This document shows positions 44,033 to 52,274 of a stretch of DNA of 64,000 nt, in pieces. Positions within the stretch are counted from its first letter, which is position 1, and the number at the start of each line of letters is the position of its first letter. The notes beneath the pieces are model-generated. The model was not told the origin of the DNA. It did no database searches and saw only the letters and a program-made list of their open reading frames with translations. Source of the DNA: JASLBX01 sp036373915 (GTDB lineage Bacteria > Actinomycetota > Actinomycetes > Jiangellales > Jiangellaceae); contig DASUUU010000135.1 in assembly GCA_036373915.1 (NCBI GenBank), forward strand, positions 1 through 64,000, in the 5' to 3' direction. Both the position numbers and the translations under genes were made by a program.

Positions 44033-44091
44033 GGCAGGTCGCCAGACTCCGGCTCGCCGCAGAGTAGGCAGGCCGCCAGACTCCGGCTTGC
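44033..44091. repeat. 25-bp direct repeat, two copies
   Basis: Bases 44033-44057 and 44067-44091 share 23 of 25 positions (core CGCCAGACTCCGGCT), period 34. They lie just beyond the 3' end of rsmI. Confidence 0.6.
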
Positions 44092-44113
44092 GCAGGCGTG
44101 CGGCAGCCGCGGG

Positions 44114-44965
44114 CTACGGCTCGCGCTGTGAGCCCACGACAGCGTTGTAGACCTCACGCCTTGATAGCCCTGACTCCCGCGCCACGTCTGCGACCGCCTG
44201 CTTGCGGGATACGCCGGCGGACTCACGCTCTGCGACAAGAGCGACCGCGTGCTCGACTGTCACCTGAGCCGGCGACGCCCCGGCCACCACGATGGTGATC
44301 TCGCCGAGCACGTCTCCTGCCGCCGCCCACTCGACCAGCTCACCGAGCGATCCGCGTCGCACCTGCTCGTGGGTCTTGGTCAGCTCCCGGCAGATCGCGG
44401 CTCGCCGGTCCTTCCCGAACGCCTCGGCCAGCGCCGCGAGCATCGCCGGCAACCGGTGGCGAGACTCGAAGAACACCATCGTCCGCTCTTCGCCGGCAAG
44501 GGCCGCCAGCCGTCGTGACCGCTCGCCGGCCTTGCGCGGCAGGAAACCCTCGAAGCAGAACCGGTCGACCGGCAGCCCGCTCACCGCCAGGGCGGTCAGT
44601 ACGGCCGACGGTCCGGGGACGGCCGTCACTCTCACCCCTGCCCCGACTGCTGCCGAGACCAGTCGGTAGCCCGGATCCGAAACGGACGGCATGCCGGCGT
44701 CGGTCACGAGCACCACTCGGGAACCACCCATCAGAGCGTCCAGCAGTTCGGGCGTCCGGGCCAGTTCGTTGCCCTCGAAGTACGACACGACGCGGCCACC
44801 GATCTCGACGTCGAGGGCGGCTGCCAGCCGCCGCAGCCGCCGCGTGTCTTCGGCCGCCACGATGTCGGCCGACGACAGTTCGCGTCGCAGTCGGGCAGAC
44901 GCGTCGTCCACGTCACCGATGGGCGTTCCGGCGAGGACGAGCAGGCCGTTCGACGGAGTGGTCAC
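44114..44965 (-). CDS. rsmI: 16S rRNA (cytidine1402-2'-O)-methyltransferase
   Basis: 283 residues. It methylates C1402 of 16S rRNA with SAM. The tetrapyrrole-methylase fold shows LLVLAGTPIGDVDDASARL (about 8-26; the usual family motif is NLGD in place of IGDV), DIVAAEDTRRLRRL (about 34-47), VVLVTDAGMPSVSDPGYRLV (about 83-102) and VTAVPGPSAVLTALAVSGLP (about 112-131). The start is GTG. It is divergent from pmt, with only 27 bases between starts, the same pairing as in mycobacteria, so the two promoters must overlap. Confidence 0.95.
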   Translation of the reverse strand: MTTPSNGLLVLAGTPIGDVDDASARLRRELSSADIVAAEDTRRLRRLAAALDVEIGGRVVSYFEGNELARTPELLDALMGGSRVVLVTDAGMPSVSDPGYRLVSAAVGAGVRVTAVPGPSAVLTALAVSGLPVDRFCFEGFLPRKAGERSRRLAALAGEERTMVFFESRHRLPAMLAALAEAFGKDRRAAICRELTKTHEQVRRGSLGELVEWAAAGDVLGEITIVVAGASPAQVTVEHAVALVAERESAGVSRKQAVADVARESGLSRREVYNAVVGSQREP

Positions 44966-44992
44966 CTTCCCATCCTGGCAGTCCGTCCTAGG

Positions 44993-46612
44993 ATGTCGCG
45001 GGTGAGCCGCAGCGCCGACACGATGGTCCGGGAGAGGCGGTTGCCGCCTGCCTCGGACCCGGAGGCGGCGCGCCGCGAAGCCCTTCAGGAACGCCTCGTC
45101 CGCCCGATGCCGGGCGATCGCCTGTTGGGCTGGACCGCGACGCTGTTCGTCGGCGCGGTCGCCGCCGTGCTGCGCCTCGTCGAGCTGGGGCGGCCGAACC
45201 GGCTGGTGTTCGACGAGACGTACTACGCCAAGGACGCGTTCGCGCTACTGAGATTCGGCGATTCGCGAAGCTTCGTCGAAGGCGCCGACGAGATGATCAT
45301 CGCCGGCAACCTGAACATCTTCACCGACGAGCCGTCTTTCGTCGTACATCCGCCGGCGGGCAAGTGGCTGATCGCCGGCGGAATCCAGCTGCTCGGCATG
45401 GAGCCCACGGGCTGGCGCCTGGCCTCCGCGCTCGCGGGCGTGGTTACCGCGATGCTTGTCGTCCGGGCGGGCCGCCGCCTGTTCCGGTCCACGTTGCTGG
45501 GCGCGCTGGCCGGCCTGCTGCTCGCGATCGACGGGTTGGCGATCGCGACGAGCCGGATAGCGCTCCTCGACGGAATCCTGGCCATGTTCATCGTGGCCGC
45601 ATTCGCCTGCCTGCTGGTCGATCGCGACTATGCGCGCCGCAGGTACGCCAGATGGTCGGCCAACCTGCCCGTCGGGTTCGACCGGGCCGAGCTCGGTCCG
45701 TTGCTCGCCTGGCGGCCGTGGCGGATAGCCGCAGCGGTGCTGCTCGGGCTGGCCTGTGCGACCAAGTGGAGCGGCGCATACGCACTGATGGTGTTCGGCA
45801 TTCTCACCGTCGTGTGGGAGATCGGCGCGCGCAAGGCCGCCGGCGCCCCGTCTCCGTGGGCTGGTGCCTTTCTCAAGGACGGACCCGTCGCGTTCCTCAC
45901 GATGGTTCCGATCGCGATCGGGACCTACGTCGCGACCTGGTGGGGCTGGATCGTCGGCGACAACGGCCATAGCCGTTACTGGGCGGAGAGCAATCCGGCG
46001 TCCGGCACCGGAGCCCTCCTGCCGGACTGGGTCCGCAGTTTCTGGCACTACCACGCTGAGATACTGGGATCCCACCAGAACATCACCGACGACCATCCAT
46101 ACGAATCGCATGCCTCGGGATGGCTGCTGCTCCTGCGGCCCGTGCTGTTCGACTACGAGAGCATCGAACGCGGCGAACAGGGCTGCGAGGTCAGCGAGTG
46201 CAGCCAGGCGATGCTGGCGCTCGGCACTCCGCCCCTGTGGTGGGGCGGTTGTGTCGCGCTGCTCGTGTGCCTGTGGATGTGGCTGGTCAAGCGCGATTGG
46301 CGGGCCGGCGCAATCCTAGCCGGGATGCTCGCCACCTGGGTGCCGTGGTTGTTCTTCACCGAACGTACGACGTTCGCCTTCTACGCTGCCGCGATCGCGC
46401 CGTTCATAGTGCTCGCCGTGGCGTACGGCCTCGGGCTGGTGCTCGGGCCTCGAGATTCGTCACCTGCGCGACATATGGTCGGAGCCGCGCTGGCCGGGGC
46501 GTACGTGCTGAGCACCGTTGCCCTGGCCGCCTGGTTCTATCCGATTCACGTCGACGAGGTCATCCCACGGGATGCGTGGGAGGCCAGGATGTGGTTCAAC
46601 CGGTGGATCTGA
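44993..46612 (+). CDS. pmt: Dolichyl-phosphate-mannose-protein mannosyltransferase
   Basis: 539 residues. A GT39-family polytopic membrane enzyme, it transfers mannose from polyprenyl phosphate to Ser/Thr of exported proteins. The catalytic Asp-Glu lies in LVFDETYYAKDAF (about 71-83), in the first outer loop, followed by PSFVVHPPAGKWLIAGG. About ten hydrophobic segments follow. The C-terminal region has WVPWLFFTERTTFAFYAAAI and ends MWFNRWI. ATG 44993 is used; GTG 45002 is possible. Secretion-linked O-mannosylation fits the Thr/Pro-rich linkers of several exported proteins in this window. It converges with the GDT1 gene 5 bases later. Confidence 0.94.
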   Translation: MSRVSRSADTMVRERRLPPASDPEAARREALQERLVRPMPGDRLLGWTATLFVGAVAAVLRLVELGRPNRLVFDETYYAKDAFALLRFGDSRSFVEGADEMIIAGNLNIFTDEPSFVVHPPAGKWLIAGGIQLLGMEPTGWRLASALAGVVTAMLVVRAGRRLFRSTLLGALAGLLLAIDGLAIATSRIALLDGILAMFIVAAFACLLVDRDYARRRYARWSANLPVGFDRAELGPLLAWRPWRIAAAVLLGLACATKWSGAYALMVFGILTVVWEIGARKAAGAPSPWAGAFLKDGPVAFLTMVPIAIGTYVATWWGWIVGDNGHSRYWAESNPASGTGALLPDWVRSFWHYHAEILGSHQNITDDHPYESHASGWLLLLRPVLFDYESIERGEQGCEVSECSQAMLALGTPPLWWGGCVALLVCLWMWLVKRDWRAGAILAGMLATWVPWLFFTERTTFAFYAAAIAPFIVLAVAYGLGLVLGPRDSSPARHMVGAALAGAYVLSTVALAAWFYPIHVDEVIPRDAWEARMWFNRWI

Positions 46613-46617
46613 GGGCC

Positions 46618-47199
46618 TTACGGGGTCAGCGCGTCGACAAGGAGCCAGCCGCCGAAGATGGCGAACAACGCGGCGGCACCGTAGCGGACGGCCCGCTCGG
46701 GTAGGCGCGTCCCGAGCTGGCGACCGATCACGATGGCGAGTGCGTCGGCCGCCACCATGCCGAGCGTCGAGCCGACCCAGACGCCGACCCAGCCATGTTG
46801 GGTGGCCAGCGTGATCGTCGCGAGCATCGTCTTGTCGCCCAGCTCGGCCAGGAAGAACGCGACCCCGACGGTAAGGAAGGCCGAGCGGGCGTTGCGCTGC
46901 GCCCGCCGCCGCTCCTCGTCGGACAGCACGTCGCCCCGAAGCGTCCAGGCTGCGAACCCGAAGAACGCCAGGGCGGCGACGAGATTGACCCAGCGGGCAG
47001 GCAGCAGTTCGCTGAACCCGGCGCCGAGCGCCACCGATCCAAGATGGACGACCGTCGTCGCCGTGGTGATGGCCGCGATGACCGGCCAGGCGTGATAGCG
47101 GGTGGCGAACACCAAGGCCATGAGCTGAGACTTGTCGCCGAGCTCGGCCACGAATATGACGCCGAAGCTCAACCAGAACGCGGCCCATAGTTCGGCCAT
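46618..47199 (-). CDS. TMEM165/GDT1-family transporter, probable Mn2+ exporter
   Basis: 193 residues with six predicted membrane segments in two repeats. Each repeat carries the family motif: FVAELGDKSQLMA (about 16-28) and FLAELGDKTMLATI (about 114-127), the E-x-G-D-K-(S/T) signature of UPF0016/GDT1 cation transporters. Bacterial members export manganese. This is supported by the yybP-ykoY manganese riboswitch in its 5' leader. The ATG at 47199 has GGGAGG about 9 bases upstream, inside the foot of a riboswitch-linked hairpin. Confidence 0.95.
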   Translation of the reverse strand: MAELWAAFWLSFGVIFVAELGDKSQLMALVFATRYHAWPVIAAITTATTVVHLGSVALGAGFSELLPARWVNLVAALAFFGFAAWTLRGDVLSDEERRRAQRNARSAFLTVGVAFFLAELGDKTMLATITLATQHGWVGVWVGSTLGMVAADALAIVIGRQLGTRLPERAVRYGAAALFAIFGGWLLVDALTP

Positions 47200-47211
47200 C
47201 GACTGTTACCT

Positions 47212-47376
47212 CCCGATCCGCACCGGATCGGGGTAGGCGACACCTCGACCCGGCATGACTGCCTTGGGTCGAAGGTCTCGCCCGCCTGGCGTGCAGGCTG
47301 CCGGGCCGGACGATCCGCCGAGAGCGGCGGGCGTCAGTATGTCGACCGCGACATTGGGGGCTACTCCCCTTCGCGC
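47212..47376 (-). promoter_or_regulatory. yybP-ykoY manganese riboswitch
   Basis: On the minus strand the leader begins AAGGGGAGTAGC (complement of 47361-47372), then GTCGACATACTGACG, and later GGCGGGCGAGACCTTCGACC, the conserved blocks of this riboswitch class. Its 3' end leads into a hairpin with a 9-bp stem CCCGATCCG/CGGATCGGG whose right arm covers the GGG of the ribosome site GGGAGG. This suggests translational control: Mn2+ binding would free the site and turn on the exporter. Confidence 0.9.
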
Positions 47377-47464
47377 AGTTCAGGCTACCCGCTCGACCAC
47401 CATTTCCTGCTGGCGGCGGCGCCACGTGTGAGCAGCTTCACGCTGCCTGGCTTCGTGCTCCGCC

Positions 47465-48118
47465 TTAGGACCGGTCGCCTCGGGCAAGGTCCTTCAGGTC
47501 GTCGTCGTCGACGGCGAGGTTGCCGTAGGTTGGCTCGCCGGCGGTCTCGTAGGCAAGCTGAACCGTGCCGTTGGAATAAGTGATCGATTCGATCAGGCGC
47601 AGCGCTGTGGGCATCGTCCCGTCGGCGAACACCTGCTTGCCACTGCCGAGGAGCACTGGGTAGATCCACAGGTTGAAGCGGTCGACGAGGCCGAGGCGCA
47701 GCAGCGACTGAACCAGATCGAGACTGCCGATCACGTGGACTTCGTTGTGGCGCTCCTTGAGGCTGAGGACCGCATCGGCGAGGTTGCCAGAGACCAATGT
47801 CGAGCTCTGCCAGCCAAGCGGTCCGGCCATTGTTCGGCTGGCGACGTACTTAGGAACGCTGTTGAGCAGGCCGGTGAATGGAATCTCCTCCGGCGCGTTC
47901 GGCCAGTAGGCGGCAAAGATCTCGTAGGTCTTTCGGCCGAGTAGCAGTGCGTCCATCGGCTTTGCTTGCTCGAACATGGCACTGCCCGATTCGTGGTCGA
48001 GCAGCGGCGCCTGCCAACCTCCGTACCCGAATCCGCCGTCGCGGTCCTCATCGGGCTCGCCAGGCGCCTGTGCCACCCCGTCGAGCGTCAGGAACTCGGT
48101 CACGATGAGCTGGCCCAT
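47465..48118 (-). CDS. Dihydrofolate reductase family protein (RibD C-terminal-like)
   Basis: 217 residues. The N-terminus MGQLIVTEFLTLDGVAQAPG and DALLLGRKTYEIFAAYWP (about 68-85), followed by VHVIGSLDLVQSLLRLGLVD and YPVLLGSGKQVF, match the DHFR/RibD-like reductase superfamily as found in many stand-alone actinobacterial proteins. It is not the essential folA-type DHFR. The substrate is unknown. ATG 48118 has GGGAGA upstream; the open frame before it is not coding-like. It shares a strand with the GDT1 gene, but the riboswitch leader lies between them. Confidence 0.88.
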   Translation of the reverse strand: MGQLIVTEFLTLDGVAQAPGEPDEDRDGGFGYGGWQAPLLDHESGSAMFEQAKPMDALLLGRKTYEIFAAYWPNAPEEIPFTGLLNSVPKYVASRTMAGPLGWQSSTLVSGNLADAVLSLKERHNEVHVIGSLDLVQSLLRLGLVDRFNLWIYPVLLGSGKQVFADGTMPTALRLIESITYSNGTVQLAYETAGEPTYGNLAVDDDDLKDLARGDRS

Positions 48119-48222
48119 AATTGTCTCCCTCACTGGTGGTCGGCCTTCGATGTGTAGACCGAGCCGCCGTGCCAATGTCATCGGCGGTGCGCGAGGGCCG
48201 CCCAAACACACCACCAATGAGA

Positions 48223-48247
48223 ACGGCCGAACCTTGGGTTCGGCCGT
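48223..48247 (-). terminator. Terminator hairpin of tRNA-Ala
   Basis: ACGGCCGAACC (48223-48233) and GGTTCGGCCGT (48237-48247) pair perfectly over 11 bp with a 3-base loop. It begins 26 bases beyond the tRNA 3' end. Confidence 0.7.
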
Positions 48248-48273
48248 CGGGTATGTCTAAGACATCACAAATG

Positions 48274-48347
48274 TGGAGCTGAGGGGATTTGAACCCCTGA
48301 CCCCCTCGATGCGAACGAGGTGCGCTACCGGACTGCGCCACAGCCCC
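48274..48347 (-). tRNA. tRNA-Ala (anticodon CGC)
   Basis: The 74-base cloverleaf reads from GGGGCTGTGGCGCAGTCCGG to CAGCTCCA on the minus strand. The acceptor stem GGGGCTG/CAGCTCC pairs with one G-U. The anticodon arm is CTCG-TTCGCAT-CGAG with anticodon CGC, decoding GCG. The T arm CAGGGGTTCAAATCCCCT has the canonical GTTCAAA loop. CCA is not encoded. Confidence 0.97.
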
Positions 48348-48407
48348 ATGGGACGACCCGCAGAACGATATCACCTGCACGACGCCGGTTCCGAATCCCG
48401 AAACGGC

Positions 48408-49295
48408 TCAGCCGCCCACGGCCCGCCACTGTTCGGGAAGGTCGCCGTCCTCGGCCGGGCGGGCCGGCGGGAGGGCGATCGAACCGGCCGGGTTGAGCCG
48501 GCCCGACGTCCACGCCCCAGGGCTGGAAAGGTCGATCCTGCGAACCGCGGGCGTCTCGGCCTTGGCCTTGGTGAGGTACGTCGGCAGCGGAACTGGCACC
48601 GGCTGCCACGCGTTCGGGTCCGGCGGCTCGGCCGGCTCGGGTAGGTCGAGCACGGCGATGCGCTTGCCCGAGCTACTCATCGCCTCAGCGGATGCGCTCT
48701 CCTCCTCCGCTTCGGCTTGAGCCCTCGCCTGCGCCCTGCGCCGGGCGGCACGGCGAAGCCGGTCGAGACGGCGCGCCTGGACAACAGCGGCGCGGCGGGC
48801 AAGCACGAAGAATGCGCTCAACAGGACCGCTGGGACGGCGATGGCGACCGTCGGCAGCCGACCGGCCGCCATCGCCAGTGCCACCACGCCGAGCGCCAGC
48901 ACGAGCAAGGTGAGCACCCGGCGCCGGCGGCGGGCCGCCACGGCGAACGAGGCCAGGTAGAACTCGTGCAGGTCCGCTTCGTAATCCGCCGCGGGATCGT
49001 GACCTTCCTCTGGCTCGACATCGTCGGTGTACGACCCGTAGCCGCTCGCGTCCGGTGTCGCGTTCGATCTGCCGACCGCGGGGTCCGGTAGGGACGGAAC
49101 ACTCGAGGCCGGCAGCATGGAATGGGTTGGAGCGCGCCGAGAGTGCGCCTGCCGCCGCTCCAGAACACGGACGCCGCGAGCCGCGTCTTCCTCGCGGGCG
49201 CGCTCGACTTCCTCGTTGCGGCGAATCCATCGCGGCACGAGAACAGAGGCCCAGCAGGCGACGATCGCCGCGTAGATCAGGCCGCTGTAACTCAC
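48408..49295 (-). CDS. sepX: SepX/GlpR-like divisome membrane protein
   Basis: 295 residues. The N-terminal transmembrane helix MSYSGLIYAAIVACWASVLV is followed by WIRRNEEVERAREEDAARGV, the hallmark start of the actinobacterial SepX family. A disordered middle, a pair of hydrophobic helices (about 128-165) and a Pro-rich C-terminus with AWQPVPVPLPTYLTKAKA follow. SepX takes part in septum formation in streptomycetes, and GlpR, its corynebacterial counterpart, binds the MoeA-like protein Glp. Here moeA/glp is four genes upstream on the same strand, with rimJ, moaB and moaC between. Confidence 0.85.
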   Translation of the reverse strand: MSYSGLIYAAIVACWASVLVPRWIRRNEEVERAREEDAARGVRVLERRQAHSRRAPTHSMLPASSVPSLPDPAVGRSNATPDASGYGSYTDDVEPEEGHDPAADYEADLHEFYLASFAVAARRRRRVLTLLVLALGVVALAMAAGRLPTVAIAVPAVLLSAFFVLARRAAVVQARRLDRLRRAARRRAQARAQAEAEEESASAEAMSSSGKRIAVLDLPEPAEPPDPNAWQPVPVPLPTYLTKAKAETPAVRRIDLSSPGAWTSGRLNPAGSIALPPARPAEDGDLPEQWRAVGG

Positions 49296-49402
49296 GTCAT
49301 ATGACGCTACGGGCAGCAGCCCTGACCTCGGTGGATCCTTGCCGGTGTGTCGTCAGTAACGGGTGTGACGAGCGTGGCATCGTCGCGTGCGGCTGAGCGT
49401 GA

Positions 49403-50029
49403 TCATTCGGGCGCGAGTTGGGTGCCGCGTGACGCTCGCCAGCGTCGGACCAGGCCGTCCGGCACCTCTTCAGCGGTGAGTGCGAACGAGATGTGGTCGC
49501 GCCAGCCCCCGTCGATGTGCAGGAACCGCTGCCGGATGCCCTCCTCACGGAACCCCAGCTTGTGCACCACGCGCAAGGATGCGTGGTTCTCGGGTCGGAT
49601 GTTCACCTCGATGCGATGCAGCCCGACGGTGAAGAAGCAGTGGTCCACGGCGAGGGCAAGGGCCGTTGGCGTCACACCGCGGCCGGCCACGTCGCGGTCG
49701 ACCCAGTACCCGGCGCTCCCCATCCGGGCTGACCCCCAGATGATGCTCGAGATCGTCATCTGACCGGCGAGCCGTCCCTCGTACGTCACGACCCACGGCA
49801 GCGCCTCGCCGGCCCGGGCCTGGGCGTTGTAGCGGCGAACCATCTGCCGGAAGGAGCTGGCCGATCGCACACCCGGCAACGGCGCGGTGGGCTCCCACGG
49901 GCGCAGCCACTCATAGTTACGCTGGCGGACCTCCACCCAAGCGCGGGCGTCCCGGTACCTCAGCGGCTGCAGCACCACTGGCCCATCCGCCAGGTGGACA
50001 GGCCAATCGAGGCGTTCGATGCCGTTCAG
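49403..50029 (-). CDS. rimJ: GNAT acetyltransferase, RimJ-like
   Basis: 208 residues if translation starts at CTG 50029. The GNAT fold shows VVTYEGRLAGQMTISSII, the acetyl-CoA loop WVDRDVAGRGVTPTALALAV (V-x-x-x-x-R/G-x-G/A) and HRIEVNIRPENHASLRVVHK, LGFREEG, all typical of RimJ/RimL N-terminal protein acetyltransferases. The first usual start codon in frame is GTG 49978, but the preceding in-frame residues LDWPVHLADGPVVLQPLRY match the conserved RimJ N-terminus, and only CTG 50029 is available, 6 bases after GGAGG. It overlaps the moaB stop. Position in the galU-moeA-rimJ series matches mycobacteria. Confidence 0.88.
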   Translation of the reverse strand: MNGIERLDWPVHLADGPVVLQPLRYRDARAWVEVRQRNYEWLRPWEPTAPLPGVRSASSFRQMVRRYNAQARAGEALPWVVTYEGRLAGQMTISSIIWGSARMGSAGYWVDRDVAGRGVTPTALALAVDHCFFTVGLHRIEVNIRPENHASLRVVHKLGFREEGIRQRFLHIDGGWRDHISFALTAEEVPDGLVRRWRASRGTQLAPE

Positions 50030-50496
50030 TGGTCACCTCCCCGCAGCTGGTCGACCGCGTGAGCCAGCACGGAACTTACGACGGCCATACCGTCCTTGGC
50101 GCCGCCGGGAGACCCGGGCAGGTTCACGATAAAAGTACGCTGTGCCGCGCCGGCAACGCCACGCGACAGTGCCGCGGTAGGCACGCCCGCGGCAATGCCG
50201 TTGGCTCGAATCGCCTCGGAAATCCCCGGCACTTCCCGTTCGATCACCCGCCGGGTCATTTCCGGTGTGAGGTCTCGCGGCCCGAGGCCGGTTCCACCTG
50301 TCGTGACGATGACGTCGTAGCCGTCCGCGATACCGCTTCGAAGTGCATCCTCGACCGGGTCGCCGTCCGGCACCACCTTGGGGCCGTCGACCTGAGCGCC
50401 CAGCTCGCGCAGTGCCGCCACGAGAATCGGGCCGCCACGGTCTACGTAGACTCCGTTGGCCGCCCGGGTGGACACCGTCACGACGAGTGCGCGCAT
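50026..50496 (-). CDS. moaB: Molybdopterin adenylyltransferase MoaB/MogA family
   Basis: 156 residues. It adenylates molybdopterin before metal insertion. The fold motifs are LVVTVSTRAANGVYVDRGGP (about 4-23), VIVTTGGTGLGPRDLTPEMT (about 62-81) with the conserved Gly-rich loop and Asp, and VNLPGSPGGAKDGM near the C-terminus. It lies downstream of moaC with a 49-base gap and overlaps the RimJ-like gene. Together with moaC and moeA it indicates molybdenum cofactor synthesis, though moaA, moaD and moaE are not in the window. Confidence 0.94.
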   Translation of the reverse strand: MRALVVTVSTRAANGVYVDRGGPILVAALRELGAQVDGPKVVPDGDPVEDALRSGIADGYDVIVTTGGTGLGPRDLTPEMTRRVIEREVPGISEAIRANGIAAGVPTAALSRGVAGAAQRTFIVNLPGSPGGAKDGMAVVSSVLAHAVDQLRGGDH

Positions 50497-50545
50497 AACT
50501 CAACCGACCCCTTGGTGTGGGCGTAGGCGGGCTACGCCACACTAC

Positions 50546-51040
50546 TCAACCGGATTGTTCACCGGAGGACGGGCGGCGCCAGGTTCCCGACCGTCCACCG
50601 GACTTCTCTTCGACCCGGATGTCGCTTATCGTGGCGGCCTTGTCGACCGCCTTGACCATGTCGACCACCGTCAGCGCGGCCACGCTTACGGCGGTCAGTG
50701 CTTCCATCTCGACGCCCGTCCGGTCGGCAGTGCGTACGGTCGCCGCGATCTGCACTGCGTCGTCGCCGACACTGAGCTCTACCTCGACGCCGTGCACCGC
50801 GATCGAATGGCACAACGGCACCAGCTCAGGGGTCCGTTTGGCGCCTTGGATCCCCGCGATCCGGGCGGTCGCCAGCACGTCCCCCTTTGGCAGGCCCTCA
50901 CCCCGCAGCAGCTCGATGACCCGCGACGAGACCAGGACCCGGCCGCTGGCCCGCGCGGTACGGACGCTCACCTCCTTGGCCGAAACGTCGACCATGCGGG
51001 CCGCGCCCTGCTCGTCGACATGTGTCAGACGGTCGGCCAC
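50546..51040 (-). CDS. moaC: Cyclic pyranopterin monophosphate synthase
   Basis: 164 residues. It converts the MoaA product into cyclic pyranopterin monophosphate. Signature blocks: THVDEQGAARMVDVSAKEVS (about 6-25), KGDVLATARIAGIQGAKRT (about 52-70), LVPLCHSIAVHGVEVEL (about 74-90) with the active-site His/Cys region, and TGVEMEALTAVSVAALTVVD (about 109-128). The GTG start is 7 bases downstream of the moeA stop, so moeA-moaC are one operon. Confidence 0.95.
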   Translation of the reverse strand: MADRLTHVDEQGAARMVDVSAKEVSVRTARASGRVLVSSRVIELLRGEGLPKGDVLATARIAGIQGAKRTPELVPLCHSIAVHGVEVELSVGDDAVQIAATVRTADRTGVEMEALTAVSVAALTVVDMVKAVDKAATISDIRVEEKSGGRSGTWRRPSSGEQSG

Positions 51041-51047
51041 CAGCGCA

Positions 51048-52274
51048 TCAGTCCCTTCGCCGTTCGATGAGCACCGTCTCGACCAGCTGGCCCGCGGGCA
51101 CCTCGGTGACCTGCTCCGGCACCACGATCAGCGCGTTGGCGTACGCCAGGTCGGCGAGCAGGTGCGACCCCTGGGCGCCGAGGGGAGTCGCCTGGTTCCT
51201 GCCGTCGCGGCCGGGCTGAACGCGCGCCCGCGCGAACTGGCGCTTGCCCTCGGGCGAGCGCAGGGTCGATTGCAGGACCGCCTTGGCCGTCGGGCGGTGC
51301 AGCCGGGACGAGCCCCGCATCTTGCGGATGGCGGGCCGGACGAACACTTCGAAGGACACGAATGCGCTGACCGGATTGCCCGGCAGGGTGAAGATCGGCG
51401 TTCGGGAGTCGCCGACGGTGCCGAAGCCCTGCGGCATTCCCGGCTGCATCGCCACCTTGTCGAACCGCACCGTGCCCAGTTCGGAGAGCACCTGCTTGAC
51501 GACGTCGTAGGCGCCGGCGCTGACACCGCCGCTGGTGATGACCAGGTCGGCACGAACCAGCTGGTCCTCGATCACGCTTATCACCTTGGCCGCCTCGTCG
51601 GGCACCGGAGCGACCCGGTAGGCGACAGCGCCGGCCTCCTGTGCCGCCGCGGCGAGCATGAACGAGTTGGAGTCGGTGATCTGGCCCACCGCCACGGGTA
51701 GGCCGGGTTCGACCAGTTCGCTGCCGGTGGAGATGACCACGACCCGCGGCTTGGGCCGTACCGTCACGCGGTCCTTGCCCACGGCGGCCAGCAATCCTAT
51801 CTGAGCCGCCCCGAGCACCGTCCCGGCTTGCAGAACGGTGTCACCGGCACCCACGTCCTCTCCGGCCCGGCGCAGGTGCCGGCCGGGCGGCACGGCGGCC
51901 TTGATGCGCACCCGCGCCGTCCCGCCGTCGGTCAGCTCGACCGGGACCACCGCATCGGCGCCGGTCGGCATCGGCGCACCCGTCATAATCCGGGCGGCCA
52001 GGCCGGGCCCGATGGCACCGCTGTGCGACGTCCCGGCGGAGATGTCGGCGACCACCGGAAGCTCCACCGCGTCGTCCTCGGTGGCCTCGGCGACGTCCGC
52101 TGCCCGCACCGCGTACCCGTCCATCGCAGAGTTGTCGAACTGCGGCAACGGCCACGGGGCGGTGACGTCCTCGGCCAGCACGCAGCCGTGCGCATCGAGC
52201 AACTGGACGTCGATCGGGGTGAGCGGTTCGACGGCGGACAGGACGTCGGACAGGTGGTCGGCGACTCGCTTCAC
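51048..52274 (-). CDS. moeA: Molybdopterin molybdenumtransferase MoeA, or gephyrin-like Glp
   Basis: 408 residues with all gephyrin/MoeA domains: N-terminal PQFDNSAMDGYAVRAADVAE (about 43-62), MTGAPMPTGADAVVPVE (about 97-113), VISTGSELVEPG near 184, the catalytic loop VITSGGVSAGAYDVVKQ near 246 and TLPGNPVSAFVSFEVFV near 294. It inserts molybdate into molybdopterin. In corynebacteria and mycobacteria a paralogue in the same galU-rimJ-sepX neighbourhood (Glp) acts in cell division by binding FtsZ, so dual or alternative roles are possible. It overlaps galU by 4 bases (ATGA). Confidence 0.93.
   Translation of the reverse strand: MKRVADHLSDVLSAVEPLTPIDVQLLDAHGCVLAEDVTAPWPLPQFDNSAMDGYAVRAADVAEATEDDAVELPVVADISAGTSHSGAIGPGLAARIMTGAPMPTGADAVVPVELTDGGTARVRIKAAVPPGRHLRRAGEDVGAGDTVLQAGTVLGAAQIGLLAAVGKDRVTVRPKPRVVVISTGSELVEPGLPVAVGQITDSNSFMLAAAAQEAGAVAYRVAPVPDEAAKVISVIEDQLVRADLVITSGGVSAGAYDVVKQVLSELGTVRFDKVAMQPGMPQGFGTVGDSRTPIFTLPGNPVSAFVSFEVFVRPAIRKMRGSSRLHRPTAKAVLQSTLRSPEGKRQFARARVQPGRDGRNQATPLGAQGSHLLADLAYANALIVVPEQVTEVPAGQLVETVLIERRRD

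Larger units (their letters stand above)
43682..44113. other. 432-base gap without a gene, repeat-bearing
   Basis: It contains the longest family B repeat (43776-44015) and a 25-bp direct repeat (44033-44091). Open frames in it are short and lack coding character. The metG promoter should lie at the left end. Confidence 0.55.
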
